Positions 54,426 to 64,000 of a DNA stretch of 64,000 nucleotides are shown here, one piece after another. Position numbers and translations under genes: made by a program. Position 1 is the first letter of the stretch; every line of letters begins with the position of its first letter. Under the pieces are notes generated by a model, which worked only from the letters and a program-made list of their open reading frames with translations, was not told the origin of the DNA and searched no databases. This DNA is from Calycina herbarum (Eukaryota > Ascomycota > Leotiomycetes > Helotiales > Pezizellaceae): positions 248,001 to 312,000 of the forward strand of contig LLEY01000020.1 in the NCBI GenBank assembly GCA_001414485.1, read 5' to 3'.

Positions 54426-55982
54426 ATGACACGGCATAAGCCTGGGGCAAAGGAGAAGGGGGCCAAAGGCCGCGGTATGGCCATCCTTTCACAAGCAGAC
54501 ATCAGATTCGCCGAGCATCCTGTAGATGTCCAGCCGAACAAGCCAAAGAAGAAGCTTGGACGACCACGAAAGCATCCGATCGAAGAACCTGTGAAGATTG
54601 TCGAACCACAACTCGTCGAAAGTGATCATGAGGAGGAGGAAATGGCACTTACACAGCTGCCGAAAACTAAAAGTGCACCACAACTTATGAAGCTTTTCAA
54701 AAAACTTGGGAAGTACCTACATGAGTTCGTTTCTGAAGTTCACGACACATCAACCCTCAACAAGTGCTTACTTGGTTGCGGGATTCAAGATGACGATGAA
54801 AGAACTCATGAGGTTGAGAATAACTGTACCGCGATCTTGGAGCTTTTTAGAGACAGAAGAACTCCGAAAGAGAAAACTGTCGCACAACACAACCCTTCTA
54901 AAAGAAATCCCCACCAGCCTGGTACCCCTCGCGCAACCCAGAAGTACTTTACGCATCGAGCCCCTGGCAATGTTGTAACACTATGTGGCCCGGTGGAAAC
55001 AATAAAAGCTACAGCTTCAATCATGCAAAAAGCTTTTGGGTTCATCCGAATAAAAGGTAAACCTTTCCCCTTGATGCACGCATTATCAGGGTACAAGAAT
55101 ATTGTTGCAGAAAGACCACCTCATATGCCGAAGCCTAAAATCCTCGACTCATTGTTTTGGGCTGAGGAAGTCTATCGCCTCCGGGTTTTTACAGGCGAAA
55201 AAATGAAGAAGAACCGCTGGAATCGAAAGAGTGGCGACGATCTTCCGAAAGAGCTAGACTTTTGTTCTCATGTTGAGACGAAGTTGATGGTGTGGTTTGC
55301 TATGTGGTGGTTGGTGAAAGTCACAGGAAACCAAGATGTAGAACTTGCGGATCTGTTTACCATCAACCATAAGGGAATGCCCGATCCCCCAGAGGCGGAA
55401 CTATACCTTGACCGCGACCATGCTTGCGAACCGTGCTACTCTTTCAAAAAGAGAATGGAGAAAAACACTGGCATCATTTTTCATTTTCATTTTTTCGACC
55501 GGGTGGGAACTGTTAAGCCGGAGAAAGATAAGCATAACAACATAAGATTCCCTCTCCATGCCAACTATGACGAGCTTGAAAGTTCAGGGGATGAGGTAGA
55601 AGAAGAATCCAGATTCGTTGAAGTCGAAGAGGCCGAGGAGGAGGAGGTTGTCATACCAAGAGCTCTTTCCCAACGCAAGGAAGTCACCAAGACAAAAACC
55701 ATAGTCTCTCGGATCGACATTAAACGTTTCATGTTCAATGCCGCCGAAAGACCCTCGAAGAATGCTTCTCAACACTACCATCACCAGAATTTAGAGACGG
55801 ACGATGAAATTTATGTCCCAGCAAGACAATCAAAGACCCACGCAAAGACCATATCCGAGAGACAAATCACCACCAGAACGAAAGGACTGCTCGGCCCTCA
55901 GGTCCCCGAACAGAAGAAGAGAAAAGCAAGTCTATCTTCTTCCGCACCCTCATCCAAGAGAGCTCAGCATATATTCTTTTGA
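54426..55982 (+). CDS. AT-hook protein with cytidine-deaminase-like zinc site
   Basis: A single-exon 518-residue protein; an upstream in-frame ATG at 54366 would add 20 residues, but 54426 has the better context (TTTACCATGA). Residues 45-51 (GRPRKHP after KPKKKL) are an AT-hook, suggesting binding to AT-rich DNA. Residues 282-284 read His-Val-Glu at the start of a helix (HVETKLMVWFAMWWLV). Fifty-two residues on, Cys334-Glu-Pro-Cys337 follows a strand (AELYLDRDHACEPC) and begins a helix, with another strand after it (GIIFHFHFF). The H-x-E plus C-x2-C pair with this strand-helix order is the zinc site of the deaminase superfamily, closest in layout to toxin-derived types such as OTT_1508-like. 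The C-terminal 120 residues are acidic, then basic and disordered (KKRKAS). The function is unknown; nuclear location is inferred. Confidence 0.75.
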   Translation: MTRHKPGAKEKGAKGRGMAILSQADIRFAEHPVDVQPNKPKKKLGRPRKHPIEEPVKIVEPQLVESDHEEEEMALTQLPKTKSAPQLMKLFKKLGKYLHEFVSEVHDTSTLNKCLLGCGIQDDDERTHEVENNCTAILELFRDRRTPKEKTVAQHNPSKRNPHQPGTPRATQKYFTHRAPGNVVTLCGPVETIKATASIMQKAFGFIRIKGKPFPLMHALSGYKNIVAERPPHMPKPKILDSLFWAEEVYRLRVFTGEKMKKNRWNRKSGDDLPKELDFCSHVETKLMVWFAMWWLVKVTGNQDVELADLFTINHKGMPDPPEAELYLDRDHACEPCYSFKKRMEKNTGIIFHFHFFDRVGTVKPEKDKHNNIRFPLHANYDELESSGDEVEEESRFVEVEEAEEEEVVIPRALSQRKEVTKTKTIVSRIDIKRFMFNAAERPSKNASQHYHHQNLETDDEIYVPARQSKTHAKTISERQITTRTKGLLGPQVPEQKKRKASLSSSAPSSKRAQHIFF

Positions 55983-57518
55983 TAAGGTTGCTTTCTTCCC
56001 GTTTCGGGCTCTTAGCGTGATTGCGCACTCTGTTTTTTCCTCGTTTTCGTTTAGGGTTGAGGTCTTACGGGGTTTTTCTCTCGGCTGAGATAATGAGATA
56101 TTACTTACGAGTCTCACGACCCTTTGCTTTCCTTTCCTTGTTTTTGTGGTTTTGCGTAGAGGGATTCGTTTGGAGTTTAAAAGTCTTATGAGGGTTGCAG
56201 GAGAAGTGTTTACAAAAGTTCGAGGAAAAGTCCGTTAGCTTTAAGCTTCATGAACTGGGAAAGTGGTAGTCAGTGGTTTTATTGATTTCAAAGTGGCTCT
56301 CCAAAAATTTCCTTGAGAATATCAGAGGAACAAAATAAGCGAATTCTGATTCTGATTCAAAATCTTCTATTTCCTAAAAATGTGAAAGTGCTCCTATTTT
56401 CCGGATACTGTATTAGTATACTAATAGATTTTTAAAAACTTTGAAGAGAATATTATTGTTCTAAATAGATTGCCTTTGAAAATGTCAGGCATTCAACACG
56501 ACCGATTTCCGTTGAATAGTTGGTTTAATTCTCCTAAATACTTCAGAATAATATTGATTTAGTAAATATGTATTTGATTGACATTTAGTGAATGGACTGC
56601 ACTTAAGTTCAGCTTTTTGTTGCTCATTTCTACTCTGTGAGATAGGACCAGTGGACAAGGTGAATCATTAGAGTTGATAAATCTACGTACACGTCTCCCG
56701 GAAAGACCTTGCAAAAAAAATTCTCGTTCATCGCATACTTGCAGAATCAAATAAATTATACAAAAAGGTTAGATTAATTAAATTGAAAATAATCAAAATT
56801 CATCCTCCTTCTACATTCTAGGTTACTCTATTCTCGGGACTTAAGTATTCTAGAGCTCTAGGTTAAATGATACTTATCAGATATTGTTCATTTATACACC
56901 CAACGAGAACACTAACCCTTAGGCCTTTGGACGATCCTGCTAGTTGCCGAGGGGGGCGGCAATGACGAGAGGAAATAAAAAAGAAGATAATGATTTGGGT
57001 GTTCTACTCAGGCATAAAATGCGGTCCTACGATTATATCTTTACTGAAAACTGTGAAAAATGTCGAAGAATTAGAAACTAAATCCGACTATTCCTCTACA
57101 CCGACGCACTATAAAGTATCAAATGAAAGCTTCTAGTTGGATTGTCAAGGAAAGGGCAGCATTGGAAGCTATTAGAAGCAATGTTTTTTACGAATTGATA
57201 TACATTTTCCATAAACGTGCTATTTCGAGGAATGATAAGTCATCCATCAAACAGGCCCAACCTTCACCATCAGTCAAAAGCTGTGGCTATGTACGTGATT
57301 TGTTTTTCCACACAACTAGCACCTTTGGTATCGACCCGATGATACCATAATAGCATCCAGACAGAGACATAGTATACAGAACTTAGACACAAAAAAGGTA
57401 GTCCAAGCTGACTGTAGTCCAGTAAAACCCCTGCGAGACACCCATTAATAACGACCCGCAAACTCCAAACCACATAAGTTCGCCCGGAAACCAGCAAATT
57501 CAACCTCAATTTGGAGTA
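55983..57518. other. AT-rich intergenic region
   Basis: No gene is seen over 1.5 kb. The composition is AT-rich between about 56280 and 56900. It holds the 3' flanks of the deaminase-like gene and the securin-like gene. Confidence 0.4.
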
Positions 57519-58920
57519 TCAAAGTAGGGTAAGAACAAACTCTTCATCATCCTCATCCTGAGCCCGCAAGCTATCTGGCATTACGCCTCTCAAACCTGGT
57601 TCGAGCTGTTCTTCATCAACATCGAATGCACTCAGGAAAGACAATCTCTTTTTCCACTCCTCATTTTCCTGCCCTTCCTTTGCAAATCGTGCTGGGGTAA
57701 TCGTGGTATCGGAAGCCTGGCTCATGTTGCTAACGCTTCTTGTGAATCCTCCACCAGATCTCTTTTGTGGTGCTACAAGTGTATTTGGAACGGTGGGACC
57801 CTTTTGGAGTGCACCAGAAGCAGATCGTCCTTTTGAGTAGCCAATGGTACTTCTTGAAGTGTTTACGGCCGCACTGTTGCGGAGGGTTGATGGAGCCGGC
57901 GTTGGTAGTGGTGCAGGTTGAGGGCGGGATAGAAACGAGATTGCACCCTTTGGCTTTGGAGCTGGTTTCGTAGCTTTGACTTGCGTAGAAGTGGGTTTTG
58001 ATATTACAGAAAGGGCTGATGCTGCTTGTCGTGATGCAATCGTTGCCGGTGCTTTATTTGGTCGAGCTCCGATCTTGTTGCTCTGTTCGGGTTCCTTCTT
58101 GCGGAGATGGCGGAATGTTTCTGGTACATCTCCAACAGTCCACTCTTCTTCTTGCATCATCTTCAGAAGTCGTTCATCGGCTTTTTTTGAAGACTTTGCG
58201 TAGCTTTCTTCCATCTCTCGTTCCAATCTGGTACGTCCTTGTGCATCCACTTGCTGGCGGTAACTACTCAATGCACCCTTCATCAGGTTTCCAGGTTTGA
58301 CGAAATCGTAATTGAGACAGCCCTCCGGAAAGTCCTCGGACTGGTAAGGGATATCTTTTGGTCGAGGTGGCGCATATTCCACTTCCAGGTCTCGTTCTTG
58401 CAAGGGGCTCTCATGTCCATGTACTTCAAGCTTGACTGTATCGGCATATATGGCTCTCTTTGGTCGGCGTGCGCTCGTTTGTTTCTGCTGGGTCTTTCCG
58501 AGTTCCTTCTCCGGAGCTGGGCCAGAAGGGGTCTGGAAGGCTTTGGCTTTCGCATTCGTCGTTTTCATACCAAGAGGGGCGCGAGTTCGGGTGCCTATTT
58601 TTAAGTCAGAAAGGCCGTACATAATTGATTCTGTAGAACAATTGCTTACCAGGCGCAGGTGTTACAAAAGAGTTCTTGTCGAAAGTCGCGCCCTTCTTTC
58701 CTGTTGCCATCAAGTTCTCCAAGCCCTTTCCCTTGACGGACTTTCCTCCAAATATACCTGGCGCATTTTCGTCGTTCAAAGGGATTTTCAATGGCGTCTT
58801 GGGGTATTTGTTTCCAGGCGTCTTTGGTTGAAGGGTTCTTGTGCTCTGGTTCAGCGGCTTTGAAGCTGCTGCCGTTTGATGGCCATGGACCAGATTTTCT
58901 TGGTCGCGAACGGCCAACAT
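57519..58920 (-). CDS. Securin-like protein (Cut2/Pds1 candidate)
   Basis: Two exons, 58920-58650 and 58594-57519, give 448 residues. The protein is mostly disordered. N-terminal features: ENLVHGHQTAAASKPLNQ, LQPKTPGNKYPKTPLKIP, a DEN box (NDENAP) and, across the intron, VTPAPGTRTRAPLGMKTTNAK. The middle has YAPPRPKDIPYQSEDFP, an Arg-x-x-Leu destruction-box candidate (RTRLER) and a helical Glu-rich block. The end is acidic and contains FDVDEEQLEPGLRGVMPDS. The order (destruction signals, an APLG motif, a Y-x-P-P patch, acidic C-terminus) parallels fission-yeast Cut2, the inhibitor and chaperone of separase that the APC/C destroys at anaphase. Securins diverge so fast that the call rests on layout, not identity. 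Confidence 0.55.
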
Positions 58921-59282
58921 TTTCGCAGATATCCTCTATCGTCCGCAACAATAATGAATCGAATGGTGCAAATATTACATTAAATATCTCGTGTTGAAGT
59001 TGTACCTCTAGAGGAAGTCGGGGAAGCAAAACATCTAGCTCAGTTGCGACGGCAACCTTGGTGACCGGGAGGCAAGCCACAACAGGGGTTTGTGAATGGC
59101 TCTCGGCTGCCTCGTCAGATTTAACCCACCTGCAACTCTCCCCGTCGGATTTCTCAACGAACCTCTAACATCCCACCACTTCATACTCAGAAAACCACCT
59201 GTCATCACGATCCCACGAAGAACTTGCCTTCGCATACCATCTACCAAGATACCCAACTCATCCACCATACACAACCTTCAAG
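58921..59282. promoter_or_regulatory. Bidirectional promoter between securin-like and tropomyosin genes
   Basis: This 362-base gap separates two divergent start codons, so it must carry both promoters and leaders. No TATA box is evident. C-rich and CATCACGATCCCAC-like stretches lie towards the tropomyosin side. Confidence 0.45.
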
Positions 59283-59948
59283 ATGGATCGCATCAAGGAG
59301 GTAAGTCAACGATTCCATAACCCCGCCATTTGTGTCAGGATCTGCCTGTATCTCAGCAAGCAGATCCAGCCATAATGGCATCACTTATCCACGAAGTAGC
59401 AAAGACTAATGAGCGTCATTCTAGAAAATGAACTCTCTCCGCATCGAGGCGGACGAGTCGGCTGCTAAAGTGGAGGAGCTCCAGAAGCAAATCAAGACCC
59501 TTGAGCAGGAGAACCTCCAAAAGGAGCACGAAATCACCTCCCTTCAACACAAGAACACCCAGTTGGAGACCGAGTTGGAGTCCGCGGAAGGAAAGAACAA
59601 GGAGCTCAAGGAGACTGCCGACGCCAGCGGTGGCCATATGTCACAAAACGAGGCCTTACAACGAAGACTTCAACTCCTCGAGGATGAAGCCGAAGAGGCT
59701 GACAAGAATCTCCGCGAAACAAACGACAAGTGAGTACTATAGAAATTGTCTATCAGTATTGATGAGCAATCTAACCTCTATCTAGGCTCCGCCAAACCGA
59801 TGTCAAGGCAGGCCACTTTGAACGCAAGGTGCAAGCCCTCGAAGCCGACAGAGACCAGTGGGAGGCCAAGTTTGAGGAGATGTCAAAGAAATATGCCGAT
59901 GTCCAGAAGGAGTTGTCCGATTTCCAACTCGAGATTGGCAACATCTAA
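59283..59948 (+). CDS. TPM1: Tropomyosin
   Basis: Three exons, 59283-59300, 59425-59729 and 59786-59948, give 161 residues, the standard length of fungal tropomyosin. The 18-base first exon encodes MDRIKE and is followed by KMNSLRIEADESAAKVEEL, the conserved start. The whole chain is an unbroken coiled coil with heptad Leu/Ala spacing, ending FQLEIGNI. Family role: it binds along actin filaments and stabilises cables and the cytokinetic ring. The tiny first exon means that a search for long open frames would start the protein at the internal methionine at 59428. Confidence 0.95.
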
Positions 59949-60195
59949 GCTTTCTACGGTGTGCGAGTGGATACAGGGGACAATTAGAAGTGCTTTTCAG
60001 GGAAGCTGCGCTTGTCGTATTTGAGCACGTTTGTGATATACCTCGTAAGCGCTGGCGGTGGTATTTTTGTGTTCTAGGGGGTATTTGCTTCCTGTTGATT
60101 TCTCTCAACAAACTCACATATCCTTGCTTCATGGTGCTAGCATCAAGAAGACTAGTAGCTAGGTAGCAAAATCGATATGGAACGACAGTAATTTA

Positions 60196-60917
60196 TCAAC
60201 CATTGCCCCTACGTGCATCTGCTTTTGCCTTATTGCCAGCTTTCTGCTTACCCCTCGAAGCCTTCCGTTCCGTCTTGGTCTCATACCGAAACTTTTGCTT
60301 CCTAGGTTTCTTTGGCCATACCTTCTTGCCCTTATCTTCGGTTTCAACTAGTTTCGGTGCTTCCGCTTCATCCTCCTCACTCCCATCCGCAACTTTTGAT
60401 AGACCCTCCTTGGAAACATCGACTTCCTCAACTGTGACGACCGTATATCGATCTTCATCCACGTACTCCTCCTCGTGGTCTACTGGTTCAACCACCGGCT
60501 CGTCGATCCCATTCCAGGGTTCTTCTTCATCGTCACTCCATTTTCCTGAAGGTTGCTCGACATCTTTGAGTAGCCTATTCACAGCCTCCACATGCTCTTC
60601 CAGTTCTTGTTTTCTCTCTTCCCGTAACTAGAAATACCACAATTAGAAACTTGCTCCAATCTCCATTGTGCTTGAATACCAACCTGTTTCCGCATCTGAA
60701 TCTTTTCATCCCGAGCCATTTTGACCGCCTGTGCTTGCGCCAACTTTGCCCTTGCAACCTTTCGTTTGTGAAACCCCGTCAGGTAGTCTGCTCGTGAGGA
60801 ATCATCGAATGAGATTTCTTCGATTTTGTGTTCGGTCTTGCGCTTTTTGGATCCTCTCTGAAGGGCGGGGAGAACGGATTTCTTGGGGCGCGGAGGCCTG
60901 AAAATGCCTGCTTCCAT
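60196..60917 (-). CDS. rrp17: Ribosomal RNA-processing protein 17 (Nop12/Nop25-like)
   Basis: Two exons, 60917-60684 and 60627-60196, give 221 residues. The N-terminus has FRPPRPKKSVLPALQRGSKKRK. It continues into the family core ISFDDSSRADYLTGFHKRK and a long Arg/Lys/Glu helix (MARDEKIQMRKQ joined to LREERKQELEEHVEAVNRLL). The C-terminus is acidic and then strongly basic. Rrp17 is a nucleolar exonuclease/processing factor for pre-60S 5' ends. The frame is open 41 codons further upstream, to 61040, but MEAGIFRPPRPKKS is the expected beginning, so I start at 60917. It lies head-to-head with BIG1. Confidence 0.85.
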
Positions 60918-61133
60918 CGTGAATGGCTTGTGCGAGGATTTAATTGAGGTAGGGAATTCGTGGATTGGCGATTTTGTTGTTGCGCGAAGACTCTTGAATA
61001 AATCGATGCAGCTTTTCGCGGGCGTACTTCGTTCTGCCATAGGCGGTGTACCAACTAAACTTAGGCTAGCACTTCATCGAAGCTACCTAGGTATCCACGT
61101 CAGTCCAGCAACCCCACGACAAGAATACCCACG
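60918..61133. promoter_or_regulatory. Bidirectional promoter between RRP17 and BIG1 genes
   Basis: Only 216 bases separate the divergent starts. If RRP17 began at 61040, the gap would shrink to 93 bases, which is another reason to prefer the 60917 start. Confidence 0.45.
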
Positions 61134-62195
61134 ATGCGTTTCTCAATAGCTGCAGTTGCAGCATGTGCGGTTTCTGCACATGCCTTCAAGGATACTTCTC
61201 CATTTGTTCTATTCTCCTCTTCTCCGTATGCCCACCTCCCAATCGCTTTTGTGAAGCCTCAACTAACCATCGAGCTCCAGCTTGCCATCCTCCCTTCAAA
61301 GCCAGCGAACCCAACAGCTCCAGTACTCCTCCTCCGTCCTCGAATCTGCGAAGGAGATCCTTGCGCAATGTAACGACGATATCTACATCTTCGTTGTGCA
61401 ACGCGGGATTCGTTCCTCTGAACTCTCATCAAACACACCACACCTGAAGAAAGCACTGGCTGCACCAAGCGTTCAGGGAAGATACGCTGTGTCGGAAGCA
61501 GTTGGATTAGAGTCAGAAAAGGTGTTTGGACTGGCCAGATATGTACGGGATCAATGCAAGGCAACTTCTGTTCCATCAATCAAAGAGGGATTGGCACAGA
61601 AGCAAGCTGGCTCCGCTGTCTATGTCGAAATCGAATCCTCCTCCTTTACACCAGGACTTGAGTCAAATCGTAATGAACAATTGGCTGATTTTGGTACGTC
61701 ATTTGGACTTCCTAGTCAATGACAGGTTATTAAAATGGATTTGTTACTGTGCTAACACGCCATATAGATGCCCATTTATTCAGCACGGTATTCAATGTTC
61801 TACCTAAGGGAACTAAGTATACTGTGGTCTTCGGCACAACCCCATCAACTGCTGCGGCACACGAAGATCTTGTTTACGAAGCGGACTTCCAAGAGCCAGT
61901 TCATATGGATTTGAAGAGAAACGTCTTGAGGAGAGAAAGCAAGTCTGATAACGGACCTGACAGAAGACCTTTGTTCGAGAAGTACCAATACTTCACTCCA
62001 GGTTCGTAACCAATTTTCTTCCAATTCGAAAGCTTACTTACTAATTATACCATAGGTCTTTTCATGGGAATCTTAGTTTCAGTTCTACTTCTTTCCATTC
62101 TAGGTGTTGGTATTAGCGCCATCTCCAGTCTGGAAGTTTCATATGGAGCTTTCGACAAAGAGATGGGACCAGCAGCACAGAAGAAAGCACAGTAG
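61134..62195 (+). CDS. BIG1: BIG1/VOA1-like ER membrane protein
   Basis: Four exons, 61134-61225, 61281-61693, 61768-62001 and 62056-62195, give 292 residues. There is a cleavable signal peptide, then AFKDTSPFVLFSSS, the conserved start of the BIG1/Ac45 family. A lumenal domain follows. One C-terminal membrane helix (LFMGILVSVLLLSILGVGIS) and the signature SSLEVSYGAFDKEMGP with a lysine-rich ER-retrieval-like end (QKKAQ) complete it. In yeasts, members help beta-1,6-glucan synthesis and V-ATPase assembly in the ER. The intron 1 acceptor is ambiguous between two AGs six bases apart, both in frame. Confidence 0.88.
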
Positions 62196-63407
62196 TTTAA
62201 TTGATTCGTATGATTGGAATGGAATAAGATCGGAGTTTGAATGTATGATTGAGTCGTCTGCAGCTTCCTTATGATGCGTGTATGAAGTACGATATTGTAT
62301 TGGTGGGGTTCCTTTCGGCCTAGGATTGGGCATTGGTCTGGGTTTTTGGGAACTAGTGAGAATTAGACATGCCTTTTTACTTCACACAAGGCTCAAATAG
62401 ACTCGGTATAGTGATATATAAAATCTGTGACAATAGCAGCCAATGCACCGATATAGGTGCATGTTCTTGCCCGGTTCTTGACATCCATAAAAGCCTGTAA
62501 CAATCACAAGCTTTCCTCTGCGTACACCTCTTTCTTCATGACTTCAGCAAGTTTCATAATATTTAAAGCATCGTTGAGTTCCTGATTCTTCTCTCATAAG
62601 AGGTATACATTGCTCTCCGCCACCTACCCTTGTACCATTTAATATCAAAAAGAACGGGTTCTTCATTGTCGTAGACCTATTGGATTAATAGTCATGAGCG
62701 TCGGAGAGCATCTCGCATAATAAGTACCTGGAAAAAAAGTCAATCTAGTATGCTTTATTCACCAATTATATAATTGACTAATTCTGTCGCTACAATCAAC
62801 TACTCTAGTTTATTAAAATAGCTTAGGATATTCATATTACATAAATGTTACTTATATAAGTACTTGATACTCTATGCTTTTGAAACATTCGAGACTTTAT
62901 TTAATTACTCTAAATACTTTCGAATAACATAATTTAATAGCTTAACTTACTAGAATTACTACTTGATACTATAAAGTAGCAACGTGATTAGTCGATTCCC
63001 GAATTGGTGAATAAAGCATACCAGATCCTCTTTCCTACTGAGAAAGCAGATATAAGTATCCTAAGATCTTCTGCTCACTACTTACAACAGTGGGTGTGCC
63101 CAAAGGGGAGGCAGTTTTTCTAGATTTTGTTCGGTTTAACCACCTTCCATTTATGAAAGTTTCGTTATTGCAATACGGTAGTACATCCTTTTGAATGGTA
63201 CACGTGCCTTCTTATATTGTAAATATTGTAAACACGAGACCAAGAATTCCTTAAAAAGATTCACACTTGACCCACAAGCCAACTTGGAGGAATTACTCCC
63301 CTGGTATTGCCATTCAACGCCATGCCATATGATTTTGATTCCCAACGCCAGCCAAAACTCCTCCCAAAATGCCAGTCATTTTCTCTCCATTAAGATTCCA
63401 ACAAATT
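62196..63407. other. Intergenic region with a MITE
   Basis: No gene is seen. It contains the 3' flanks of BIG1 and FCF1 and the element at 62745-63024. The surroundings of the element are AT-rich. Confidence 0.4.
62745..63024. mobile_element. MITE of the CTGGTATG family (280 bp)
   Basis: Terminal inverted repeats of about 48 bases: the left arm is CTAGTATGCTTTATTCACCA and onward to a GTCGCTAC. The right arm, read inward, is CTGGTATGCTTTATTCACCA and onward to GTTGCTAC. They differ at about eight positions, mostly C/T or G/A. The interior is AT-rich with no open frame. The outermost 40 bases are shared with the arms of the Fot1-associated composite element at 10472-12837, so this is probably a non-autonomous derivative mobilised by that transposase family. 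Confidence 0.75.
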
Positions 63408-64000
63408 CTACTTTTCGGGAGCGTCTGGTAATCTCTCAACCACATATTTTCCCCTAGCCACACTGACGATTGGCACACCCGGCACTTTTCTAACTCTTCT
63501 CTTCAAATCTCGATCGTTCGTCGCAACCACATACACCCTGCTCTTGACCACCCGATCCACAATACAATCATCTGCATAGACACCTTTGTGATCACATTGT
63601 AGTCTTTCCCACCTCTCGTCTCTCGCAATTCTCAAGGCTATTCGGTATTTTGGACCAAGCTTTTCGAGTTCGGCCATTACACAACTAGTGATAATCGGGA
63701 TACACTTTGCGTAGAATGTATCCATAAGAGTTTCGAGGAGAGGAAGCTTGCGCTGGACCGTATGGGAGAGGAAATTGGTATCGACGAGAATAGAGTATGG
63801 CGGGACGAGTGCGGTATTGTATTGGAAGAAGAGAGCGGATGATACTTGTGGACTGTGTGATGTTAGTGATGACCTAGGTAGCTTCATTCTGGAAAGAGGG
63901 TAGCATACACTTCACGAATCACCTCACTGCCCTTCTGTTGCTTCTTCTTGCTCTCCTCTTCCGCCTTTGCTTGGTTCTTTTTTAGACGTGCGTCGTTTTG
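63408..64000 (-). CDS. fcf1: rRNA-processing PIN-domain protein FCF1/Utp24 (5' end beyond window)
   Basis: Two exons are visible, from 64000 (cut by the window edge) to 63909 and 63852-63408. The visible N-part, RDARLKKNQAKAEEE, matches the conserved basic N-terminus. After the intron the PIN domain begins at VPQVSSALFFQYNTAL. Acidic catalytic residues are in place: LVDTNF, CVMAELEKLGPKYRIAL, YADDCIVDRV and ATNDRDLKRR. It ends GKYVVERLPDAPEK. Family role: the endonuclease of the small-subunit processome that cuts pre-rRNA at early sites in the nucleolus. The intron donor is GTATGC after GAAGT; a donor two bases earlier would break the frame. Confidence 0.93.

Overview
This window comes from a filamentous ascomycete fungus. 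The class Leotiomycetes (Helotiales-like) is my best guess, but that is inference from general protein character. The evidence for a filamentous ascomycete is: short introns (about 45-80 bases) with GTRNGT donors and CTAAC-type branch sites; single-copy fungal genes (DscA/Tul1-type E3 ligase, LIG4, IRS4, tropomyosin, BIG1, RRP17, FCF1); fungal NACHT/ankyrin and BBE-type oxidase families; and a Fot1/pogo-like transposon mutated in the C-to-T style of repeat-induced point mutation. Exon joins below were rebuilt by hand from splice signals. Each intact multi-exon model sums to a whole number of codons with one terminal stop.

Layout. 0.7-9.5 kb: an aldehyde dehydrogenase, an SRPK-type kinase with an in-frame stop before its kinase domain, and a secreted FAD oxidase. 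10.5-12.8 kb: nested inverted-repeat elements holding a dead Fot1-like transposase. 13.4-17.4 kb: an unknown gene with an internal stop and a decayed membrane-protein gene. 18.3-30.5 kb: an alpha/beta hydrolase fused to a cysteine phosphatase, the Golgi/endosomal E3 ligase DscA, a 12-exon SNF2/RING ATPase, and a Cys-rich single-pass surface protein. 30.6-38.8 kb: an accessory island with a MITE, a hAT-type MITE with perfect 8-bp target duplications, a 5'-truncated LINE with 18-bp target duplications, and a seven-exon NLR-like gene (NACHT, zinc fingers, ankyrin repeats), then AT-rich DNA. 39.4-64 kb: mostly housekeeping genes (LIG4, an unknown Ser-rich protein, IRS4, a secreted M28 peptidase, a deaminase-like protein with an AT-hook, a securin-like protein, tropomyosin, RRP17, BIG1, FCF1), with one more MITE at 62.7 kb.

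No operon-like organisation is expected or seen. Two head-to-head pairs (securin-like/tropomyosin and RRP17/BIG1) share short intergenic promoters. The two most interesting coding signals are the AT-hook protein with a cytidine-deaminase-like zinc site (54.4-56.0 kb) and the NLR-like gene inside the transposon island (33.2-37.2 kb). The left third also shows a cluster of broken genes around the mutated transposons.
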